From JBGOUJ01 sp041477005 (GTDB lineage Bacteria; Acidobacteriota; Terriglobia; Bryobacterales; JACQDG01), in NCBI GenBank assembly GCA_041477005.1, contig JBGOUJ010000538.1, positions 1-5,440 on the forward strand: DNA of 5,440 nt, in the 5' to 3' direction. Of the stretch, positions 1-5,235 are shown piece by piece. Made by a program: the position numbers and the translations under genes. A model generated the notes under the pieces. The model did no database searches and was not told the origin of the DNA. It saw only the letters and a program-made list of their open reading frames with translations. The number at the start of each line of letters is the position of its first letter. The first letter of the stretch is position 1.

Positions 1-2
1 TC

Positions 3-1043
3 GCCGCCGCCGGCGCGACGGTCAACGGGATCTTCGTCAGCCCGCGCGATTCACGCGTGGCGCTGGCGGTGGTGGGCGGCCACGGGGCCGCTTCCGGGGC
101 GCCCGCCGGCCACATTTTTCGAACCACCAACGGCGGCGGCTTCTGGGACGACCTCTCCGCCAACCTGCCCGACGCCCCGGCGCACGCCGTGGCGGCCAAC
201 GCCGAGACCGGCTCGATCTATCTGGCCTCCGACGCGGGCGTCTTCTACACGCGCGGTGATCTTCGCAACCCCGGCCCGGCCACGCGTTGGACGCGCCTGG
301 CGGGGAATCTGCCGCAGGCGCCGATCGAGGACCTGCGATTGAACCCGGTGACCGGCGCCATCTACGTCGCCGTGGCCGGGCACGGCGTGTTCCGCGCCAC
401 GGCGCCCGACATCGCCGACGGGCTGCGGGTGCTGAATGCCGCCGACCTGACTGCGCGCGCCGCGGCGCCCGGCGGACTGCTGACGGTGATCGGCGCTCCG
501 GTGCAACGGGCCAGCGCCGGCGGGATCACCGCTCCGGTGCTTGCCTCCGGCATCACCGATTCCCAGATCCAGGTGCCGTTTGAATCGACCGGTCCGACGC
601 TCGATCTGGCGCTCGAGACGCAACGCGGTCTGGCGCGCGTCGGCATTCCGCTCGAGCAGGTCTCACCGGCGCTCTTCGTCGACGCCGACGGGACGCCCCT
701 GGTGCTTGATGCCGGCAGCGGCGTCCTGCTCGATTCCAGCCGGCCCGCCCGCGCCGGCAGCCAGATCCTCATTCTGGCCACCGGCCTCGGCCGCGTGAGG
801 CCGGAGTGGCCGACGGGCTTGGCTGCGCCGCTCGAGAACCCTCCTTCCACGGTCGCTCCCGTCTCCGCCTATCTGAACGGCGCTCCCCTGAAGGTGCTCT
901 CCTCCACCCTCGCCGCCGGCTACATCGGCGTCTACATGGTTCAGGCGGAGCTCCCCTCGATTGTGAATGCGGGCACGGCCGAGCTGCTCATCTCGGCGGC
1001 CGACAAGACCAGCAACACCGTAAAGATTTCCCTGGAACAGTAA
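3..1043 (+). CDS. C-terminal part of a secreted beta-propeller protein with a TIGR03437-like domain (5' end outside window)
   Basis: The frame is open from the first complete codon at base 3 to the TAA at 1041-1043, so the gene begins left of the window. The GTG at 57 is not a credible start because the coding sense (NGIFVSPRDSR) continues upstream of it. About 346 residues are visible. The first third looks like beta-propeller blades: an Asp-box-like segment FRTTNGGGFWDDL (bases 117-155), then NLP-x-AP turns and strand patterns such as GSIYLASDAGVF and GAIYVAVAGHGVF, as in BNR/sortilin-like repeat proteins. From about base 423 (LRVLNAADL) to the end it resembles the TIGR03437 domain: a V-I-G turn, SPALFVDADG, a LATGLG turn, and a final strand-rich stretch ending in SNTVKISLEQ. 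Members of this kind are normally exported; the signal peptide would be in the missing part. No catalytic residues are recognisable, so the function is unknown. The gene converges on the response regulator gene. Confidence 0.85.
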   Translation, partial: AAAGATVNGIFVSPRDSRVALAVVGGHGAASGAPAGHIFRTTNGGGFWDDLSANLPDAPAHAVAANAETGSIYLASDAGVFYTRGDLRNPGPATRWTRLAGNLPQAPIEDLRLNPVTGAIYVAVAGHGVFRATAPDIADGLRVLNAADLTARAAAPGGLLTVIGAPVQRASAGGITAPVLASGITDSQIQVPFESTGPTLDLALETQRGLARVGIPLEQVSPALFVDADGTPLVLDAGSGVLLDSSRPARAGSQILILATGLGRVRPEWPTGLAAPLENPPSTVAPVSAYLNGAPLKVLSSTLAAGYIGVYMVQAELPSIVNAGTAELLISAADKTSNTVKISLEQ

Positions 1044-1071
1044 AGCAAAGCGGATCGTGGGTTGTGGATCG

Positions 1072-1137
1072 GGGGCCCGGGAGCGTGTCCAGTCGAGGCC
1101 CTGTTTGATTTTCGGGGGTCTTCGCGCCCCTGATTTC
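1072..1137 (+). terminator. weak terminator-like hairpins after the propeller gene
   Basis: Two short GC stems lie 29-90 bases after the stop of the + strand gene. In the first, GGGGCC (1072-1077) can pair with GGCCCT (1097-1102, one G-U), followed by TTTGATTTTC. In the second, GGGGT (1115-1119) can pair with GCCCC (1126-1130), followed by TGATTT. Position and T-rich tails fit termination, but the stems are short and the first loop is long. The rest of the 1044-1293 gap shows no gene. Confidence 0.25.
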
Positions 1138-1269
1138 CCCGTCTCGCCGCCGGCCCAGACCTTGTTTGCTCGGGCCATGCCGGGGTTCCTTGGGTCTCTC
1201 CTCCCCCCCGTCCCGCCGTTTCTCCCTCTGGGTCCCGTAGTGCTGGACGCCGGCGGCGCGCTTGGCTCC

Positions 1270-1290
1270 CGTTACTCCGGGCGTTACTCC
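1270..1290. repeat. 9-bp tandem direct repeat CGTTACTCC (two copies, 12-bp period)
   Basis: CGTTACTCC occurs at 1270-1278 and again at 1282-1290, separated by GGG. It begins 4 bases beyond the stop codon of the - strand response regulator gene. It may be chance, or the relic of a short duplication; no function can be assigned. Confidence 0.4.
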
Positions 1291-1293
1291 AGA

Positions 1294-2013
1294 CTACGTG
1301 GGCCGAATGTTCTTATGGATGGCGTAGAGCGCCAGCTCGAGGCGGTCACTGACGCCCAGCTTGTCGAAGATGTTGTGCAGATGGTTCTTGACGGTCTGCT
1401 CGCTGATGAACATCCGCTCGGCGATCTCTTTGTTCTTGAAGCCCTGGGCGACCAGGACGACGATTTCCCGCTCGCGCTGGCTCAGCGGCGAGCGCTCCCG
1501 GTCCTTGGCTGCGGCATCGCCCGGGGCGGCAAACTGCTTCATCACCGCCGCCGTGGTGCGCGAATCGAGCCAGATTTCCCCGCCGTGGACCTTACGGATG
1601 CTCTTGATCAGCAGCTCGGTCGCCGTTTGCTTCAAGACGATGCCGGAGGTGCCGAACTTCATGGCCTGCACGTACTCGCTTTCGTCGTCCGAAGCGGTTA
1701 AGACAATCACCTTAGTTTTGGTCTTTTGGGCCTGGAGCCGCTGCAGGGTGGACAGACCGTCCAGTCCGGGCATCTTCAGGTCCAGCAACAAGACATCCGG
1801 TTCTTGTTTCTGGAGTATTTCGAGCACTTCCTTGCCGTCCCGGGCCTCGGCGACCACCTTGAAGTCCTCTTCCAGGGCCAGCAGCTTCCGCAGCCCGTCC
1901 CGGAATATTGGATGGTCATCGGCTATGGCGATACGGATGTACTGCTTCTCCTTATCGTCGACCGAGCCGGCCCGCTCCCCAACCACTGTTCCCACCTTGG
2001 CGGTATCTGTCAT
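1294..2013 (-). CDS. NarL/FixJ-family response regulator transcription factor (receiver + LuxR-type HTH)
   Basis: A 239-aa protein of typical family length, apart from an N-terminal tail of about 25 residues before the receiver. The receiver (about 26-145) has the acidic pair D32-D33 in IADDHP, the phospho-acceptor D78 in LLLDLKMPG, the switch residue T106 in VLTAS and the conserved K128 in IVLKQ, so it should be phosphorylatable. A linker of about 30 residues leads to a LuxR-type HTH (about 176-236) with PLSQREREIVVLVAQGFKNK, the KEIAERMFIS turn and the recognition helix SEQTVKNHLHNIF, then DKLGVSDRLELALYA. It is a cytoplasmic DNA-binding regulator controlled by a histidine kinase that is not in this window. 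I chose the ATG at 2013: AGGG lies 5 nt upstream, and the promoter at 2043-2072 puts the likely transcript start near 2036. A TTG at 2034 would add 7 residues but would be almost leaderless. Target genes cannot be deduced. Confidence 0.95.
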   Translation of the reverse strand: MTDTAKVGTVVGERAGSVDDKEKQYIRIAIADDHPIFRDGLRKLLALEEDFKVVAEARDGKEVLEILQKQEPDVLLLDLKMPGLDGLSTLQRLQAQKTKTKVIVLTASDDESEYVQAMKFGTSGIVLKQTATELLIKSIRKVHGGEIWLDSRTTAAVMKQFAAPGDAAAKDRERSPLSQREREIVVLVAQGFKNKEIAERMFISEQTVKNHLHNIFDKLGVSDRLELALYAIHKNIRPT

Positions 2014-2018
2014 AAAAA

Positions 2019-2022
2019 CCCT
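2019..2022 (-). promoter_or_regulatory. ribosome binding site deciding the response regulator start
   Basis: On the - strand, TTAGGG is followed by five T residues and then the ATG at 2013. The AGGG core at a 5-nt spacing favours this ATG over the upstream in-frame TTG at 2034, which has no comparable site. Confidence 0.6.
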
Positions 2023-2042
2023 AACACAACTCAACGGGTAAT

Positions 2043-2072
2043 ATTCTAGTAGTTCTACTAGTACTATGTCAA
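2043..2072 (-). promoter_or_regulatory. sigma70-type promoter of the response regulator gene
   Basis: Read on the - strand there is a perfect -35 TTGACA (2072-2067), an 18-nt spacer and a -10 TAGAAT (2048-2043, five of six matches to TATAAT). The predicted start of transcription near 2036 gives a leader of about 23 nt to the ATG at 2013. An A/T-rich tract (GAAAAATTAA on the - strand, about 2086-2095) lies upstream and could act as an UP-like element. This AT-rich island (about 2011-2096) stands out from the GC-rich surroundings. The regulator can therefore be transcribed independently of the upstream paralogue genes. Confidence 0.7.
2046..2061. promoter_or_regulatory. perfect 7-bp inverted repeat over spacer and -10: candidate operator
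   Basis: CTAGTAG (2046-2052) and CTACTAG (2055-2061) are exact reverse complements separated by TT. The palindrome covers most of the promoter spacer and the first half of the -10 hexamer. It overlaps a second palindrome, TACTAGTA (2056-2063). A dimeric protein bound here would block RNA polymerase, so repression or autoregulation by the LuxR-type product is an obvious possibility. That is inference; the binding protein is unknown. Confidence 0.5.
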
Positions 2073-2117
2073 CCCTAAGAATCCGTTAATTTTTCACCCA
2101 AGAGCAGACCCCGGCAA

Positions 2118-2177
2118 GGGCCCCAATTCTCCACGGCTTCCGCCGTAGGTGGGACTATAGGTTCTAAGGTGGGGCCC
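2118..2177 (-). other. candidate structured RNA/DNA element in the 2073-2310 gap
   Basis: GGGCCCCA (2118-2125) and TGGGGCCC (2170-2177) are perfect 8-bp reverse complements. They enclose a second hairpin in which ACGGC and GCCGT (2133-2137 and 2142-2146) pair, extended by CC/GG across one bulged base (to 2131-2149). On the - strand the inner loop is GGAA, a GNRA tetraloop closed by C-G. The element lies 134-193 nt after the stop of the 461-aa gene and upstream of the response regulator promoter. It has no U-tract, so it is not a standard intrinsic terminator. It could be a 3'-end stabiliser, a REP-like genomic repeat, or a chance fold of GC-rich DNA. I found no convincing complete gene in the rest of the gap. 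Confidence 0.35.
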
Positions 2178-2310
2178 GGGGGGGCCGGCTGCCGAACGAC
2201 CAGGGCAACTCGATCCCGGCGACGGCCTTTTCGGACGACGGCGAGCCGATCGAAGCGGTTGTGACCGAGGCCCTTGGGAGTCAGGCAAACCGGATGCTTA
2301 TCCACCGCTA

Positions 2311-3696
2311 CTATTGCACGCTCAGGATGACGCCCAGTTGGCTGTCAATCTGGCTGATGCTGATGATGATCGGTTGATCCCCGCTTGGCACTCCCGCGGG
2401 GACCCTTAGATTGAACTGATATAATCCGGCAAAGCTGGGCGCCACGCCGGCGTAGAGAATGTCGGAAGCGGCCAGAAACACTCCGCCGATGCGTGCCGAA
2501 ACCGAGCCGGCGAGCGACGCCGGATCGCCGGCCAGCGACCCGGGCGGGACCGGTGGAATCGATTGGCCGTAACCGGTGCCGTAGACCAGGAGGATGTCCC
2601 CCCGCGCGGCGGGCCGAGAGTTGGGAAACTGGCCCGGCTTTCCAATCGGGGCGCCGGACGGGGTCACAGCGGCCACGCTCTTGCCGTCGGAGAAGGTGAA
2701 CAGCGCCGGAGAGCGCTGTTGGACGTTCACGGAGACGCGGTTCCCCCGGACTTCATTGCTGCCCTGGCCGCGATTGAACACCGGCTGCACATCGACCGGC
2801 CCCGAGAAACCCGCCGGCAGGGCCGGCACCTGCACGTTCATCTGCTTCTCAGCCACGAACAGCATGTAGGCCGGCAGCGGATTGCCTGGTGGGCCGGGCA
2901 GGTAGAAGTCCGCACCGACGCGGCTCAACTCGATGGGCAGTTGTCGATCGATCAGGTCGGCCGGGGTTACCTGGCGCTGGAACCCGGGCGGGGCCAGCTT
3001 GTCGCCGAACAGGCTCACCAGGGCGCCCGGGGAGATGGGAGCAATGGGCGAAAAGCTGGCCCCGTTGACCACCCCACCGTCGCGCAGCGTGGGCTGATTG
3101 CTGGGGGCATAAAGCGAAAGCGCGCGGGTGTAGTAGGTGTGATCGCCGTTGGTGCCGCGATCGCCGTCCGCTCCCATGCCGGCCGCCGAAAAGGCGATCG
3201 GGCCCACATCGGTCGCCGGCGCGGTCCAATCCAGGAAGAACGTCACAACGACGGCCGGGATTCCCTGCCGCGTGCCCGCCGAGGTGTGGGTCGCGTACTC
3301 GAGCTGGTTCACGCACGGCTGAAAGGAGCCGTCGGCGCAGTGAATCCACACGAACTGATCGTCCAGCGCCGGGGTAAACGTGCCGGCCTGCCGCTGCGGG
3401 TTGTTCAGTTGCCGCGCGGACATTTGAAACCCCCAAGCCCTGCCGCCCGCGTCGCTGATCGTCACCTTGACACGCTGCTTTTGGCCGGGGACGTAGGGGC
3501 CGACATCCACGGTCACGCTGCCATGGCCGGGAGGGAACGGCTCGGTGCGGTGGCATCCGGATCCCTCACAGCCAGGTTCACCGAAGTCGCCGGAGTGCCC
3601 CCAGGGGCCGCCGCCGGAGTTTGCCAGGGCGACCAGCGGCGCCAGGATTAAGGCGGTGATAAATAGGCTCCAGCGGGCGCGTCTGGACGGGTCCAT
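2311..3696 (-). CDS. exported Reeler/choice-of-anchor-V-like protein with C-terminal TIGR03437 domain (paralogue 1)
   Basis: A 461-aa predicted exported protein. Residues 1-25 form a signal peptide: basic start SRRAR, hydrophobic core LFITALILAPLV, cleavage site ALA before NSGGG. Residues about 28-197 resemble the Reeler/'choice-of-anchor V' domain. Visible marks are GHSGDFGEPGC, a C43-x4-C48-H49 motif, the VGPYVPGQ strand turn, WGFQMSAR, and the late glycine/acid-rich GADGDRGTNGDHTYY. C120 and C128 could form a disulphide. Residues about 206-461 match the TIGR03437 type: VVNGASF, PISPGALVSLFGDKLAP, VQVPAL, RSPALFTF, YGTGYGQ and the final strands to ILSVQ. No membrane anchor or sorting signal is seen at the C-terminus. 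The start is ATG 3696, with GGAGG 5 nt upstream; a TTG at 3714 is unlikely. The gene lies 95 nt after its paralogue on the same strand. Function is unknown; an extracellular or periplasmic role is inferred. Confidence 0.9.
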   Translation of the reverse strand: MDPSRRARWSLFITALILAPLVALANSGGGPWGHSGDFGEPGCEGSGCHRTEPFPPGHGSVTVDVGPYVPGQKQRVKVTISDAGGRAWGFQMSARQLNNPQRQAGTFTPALDDQFVWIHCADGSFQPCVNQLEYATHTSAGTRQGIPAVVVTFFLDWTAPATDVGPIAFSAAGMGADGDRGTNGDHTYYTRALSLYAPSNQPTLRDGGVVNGASFSPIAPISPGALVSLFGDKLAPPGFQRQVTPADLIDRQLPIELSRVGADFYLPGPPGNPLPAYMLFVAEKQMNVQVPALPAGFSGPVDVQPVFNRGQGSNEVRGNRVSVNVQQRSPALFTFSDGKSVAAVTPSGAPIGKPGQFPNSRPAARGDILLVYGTGYGQSIPPVPPGSLAGDPASLAGSVSARIGGVFLAASDILYAGVAPSFAGLYQFNLRVPAGVPSGDQPIIISISQIDSQLGVILSVQ

Positions 3697-3791
3697 AGTA
3701 ACCTCCCACACCAATTCTGCAATTGTCTAACCAGACACCGAAGTCGGCGATTCAATCACTTGCAGAGGCAGGAGCCGGGCGGCGGTAAATT
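3697..3791 (-). other. intergenic leader between the paralogues, with a small inverted repeat
   Basis: This 95-bp gap separates the two paralogous genes. It contains CAATT (3712-3716) and AATTG (3721-3725), which pair with a 4-nt loop just upstream of the ribosome binding site. I see no strong -35/-10 pair and no U-tailed terminator, so co-transcription from the upstream gene is plausible. The small hairpin is too weak to call as a regulator. Confidence 0.3.
3702..3706 (-). promoter_or_regulatory. strong ribosome binding site of the 461-aa exported protein
   Basis: The - strand reads GGGAGGTTACTATG: a GGAGG core 5 nt before the ATG at 3696. The site fixes that start and rules against the TTG at 3714, which lies upstream of it. 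Confidence 0.75.
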
Positions 3792-5198
3792 TTACTGGCC
3801 GAAAATCTTCCAGCGTTGGCCTCCCACGCGCAGAACGGCGCCGGGCTGGCTGCTTAGGCCGCGCACACTGACGGCGATCGGCAGGTCTCCGCTGCCTAGG
3901 CCGGTCGGTAGCCGAAATCGGAACTGCTGAACGCCGACCAGCGAGGGAAGCGAGCCGGCAAAGAGAATATCGCCGATGCCCAGCATTTTGCCGCCGATGG
4001 TGATGGTCACCGGGTTGACGAGCGGTCCCGACTCGCCGCCCAGGACACCCGGCGCTACCGTTGGCTGCGCCTGGCCGAAGCCGGTGCCGTAGATTTGGAC
4101 GATATCGCCGGGGTGGAGGGACCGGTCGCTGACGACCAGGCCGCCCCGGCCGACGGTCGCGCCGGCCGAGGAGAAAATATCGGCCACAACGACTCTTCTT
4201 CCATCCAAAGTGAAGAGACCGGGGCTTAAGTCCTGCACATAGACGCTGACCCGTTTGCCCCGAATCTCGTTGCCGCCCTGGCCCCGGTTGAAAACCGGCT
4301 GGACATCGGCCGGGCCGTTATAGCCGGAAAGGGCGGGAACCTGCACGTCCACTTCCTGCTCGCTGATGTAGATGACATAGCCGGGCAGGGGATCCGGGTT
4401 GCCGGGCACGAAGAAGTCTACGCCGAGGCGGTTCAGCTCGATGGGCAATTGGCCGTCCAGAACCTCGCCGCGCGTGAGCTCGCGCGCCACGCCGGGCGGT
4501 CCCAGCTTCTGGCCGCTCAGGCTCACCAGGGTCCCTTGGGAGATAACATTGGCCGGGGTCAAGCCGGCGGTATTGGCCACCTGGCTGACCGTGGGCACGT
4601 TGCCGGGACCGAAGACGGAGATGGCGGTGGTGGCATAGGAGTGGTCGCCGTTGGTGCCGAGGTCCCCGTCGGCGCCCAGGCCGGCGGCGCCGAACAGGAC
4701 CGGCCCCACGTCCTCGCCCGGGGGGTTCCAATCCACGCGCCATGAGATCAGCCCGACAGGACTGTTTTCATGGGTGCCGACCGAGGTTTGCACAGCGTAC
4801 TGCTGCTCGCCGGGATTGCAGGGCGGATCGAAGCCGCTCGCGCAGCGAACCCGGACGAAGGGATCGCCCTCCGCCGCCTGGAAAGAGCCGGCCTGCCGCT
4901 GGCTGCTCGCTTGCCACGCCGACAATTGGAACCCCCAGCGCCGCGCGCCGGCATCCACCACGGTGATCCGGATGTGTTGGGTCTGACCCGGCACGTAAGG
5001 TCCCACGTCGATTACCACGCGGCCACCGCCGGGCGGGAGAGGATTGCTGATGTGGCATCCCGAGAGGTCGCATCCCGGCTCGCCGAACGAGCCGGTGTGC
5101 GCCAGCGGGCCTCCATTCGAGTTGGCCCACAGCAACAACGGGACCGAGACTAAAGCGCTGACTCCGAGCGCCCACCGGAGGGGGTTGCCGGCGGCCAT
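3792..5198 (-). CDS. exported Reeler/choice-of-anchor-V-like protein with C-terminal TIGR03437 domain (paralogue 2)
   Basis: A 468-aa predicted exported protein with the same architecture as its downstream neighbour; by eye the two align over nearly their full length. The signal peptide (about 1-25) has one Arg before the hydrophobic run ALGVSALVSVPLLLWA, then NSNGG. The Reeler/choice-of-anchor-V-like part (about 28-198) has GEPGC, C43-x4-C48-H49 at the same residue numbers as the paralogue, VGPYVPGQ, RWGFQLSAW and GADGDLGTNGDHSY. C119 and C127 match the second cysteine pair of the paralogue. The TIGR03437-like part (about 205-460) has ISQGTLVSLSGQKLGPPG, VQVPALSG, LSPGLFTLDG and IYGTGFGQ, and ends with a short basic tail (VGGQRWKIFGQ) absent from the paralogue. 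The ATG at 5198 has GGAGG 9 nt upstream. The gene starts 37 nt after the preceding stop, consistent with an operon. No enzymatic residues are recognised. Confidence 0.9.
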   Translation of the reverse strand: MAAGNPLRWALGVSALVSVPLLLWANSNGGPLAHTGSFGEPGCDLSGCHISNPLPPGGGRVVIDVGPYVPGQTQHIRITVVDAGARRWGFQLSAWQASSQRQAGSFQAAEGDPFVRVRCASGFDPPCNPGEQQYAVQTSVGTHENSPVGLISWRVDWNPPGEDVGPVLFGAAGLGADGDLGTNGDHSYATTAISVFGPGNVPTVSQVANTAGLTPANVISQGTLVSLSGQKLGPPGVARELTRGEVLDGQLPIELNRLGVDFFVPGNPDPLPGYVIYISEQEVDVQVPALSGYNGPADVQPVFNRGQGGNEIRGKRVSVYVQDLSPGLFTLDGRRVVVADIFSSAGATVGRGGLVVSDRSLHPGDIVQIYGTGFGQAQPTVAPGVLGGESGPLVNPVTITIGGKMLGIGDILFAGSLPSLVGVQQFRFRLPTGLGSGDLPIAVSVRGLSSQPGAVLRVGGQRWKIFGQ

Positions 5199-5207
5199 GG
5201 AACGAGC

Positions 5208-5212
5208 CCTCC
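5208..5212 (-). promoter_or_regulatory. ribosome binding site of the 468-aa exported protein
   Basis: The - strand carries GGGAGGG with its GGAGG core 9 nt before the ATG at 5198. It lies within the 37-nt gap after the preceding gene's stop, which supports translation from a shared transcript. Confidence 0.6.
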
Positions 5213-5235
5213 CTTGGGCCCAGGCTATTAGTCTA

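Noticed and set aside
57..59. GTG at 57 as the start of the propeller gene
   Set aside because: The frame is open and protein-like to the left edge, and no ribosome site precedes it.
1057..2041. Two + strand open frames (1057-1701 and 1361-2041) opposite the response regulator
   Set aside because: The - strand frame has every receiver and LuxR-HTH residue; the + frames are low-sense complements of it.
2284..2291. GGCAAACC on the + strand, reminiscent of the c-di-GMP-I (GEMM) riboswitch core
   Set aside because: The required partner segment (GACGCAAAGCC-like) and second stem are absent, and there is no suitable downstream + strand gene.
2075..2305. 76-codon - strand frame between the 461-aa gene and the response regulator
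   Set aside because: It has a GTG start with no ribosome site, Arg/Pro-rich composition and no recognisable motif. Its end overlaps the gap's foldable element and stops just before the -35.
2563..3651. Long + strand open frame (362 codons) antisense to the 461-aa exported protein gene
   Set aside because: It is rich in R, G, A and H with no domain sense, and lies opposite a gene with signal peptide, recognised domains and a strong ribosome site. Such shadows are common in GC-rich DNA.
3754..3770. CCGA/TCGG stem in the gap between the paralogues as a terminator
   Set aside because: The stem is about four base pairs with almost no loop and no U-tract.
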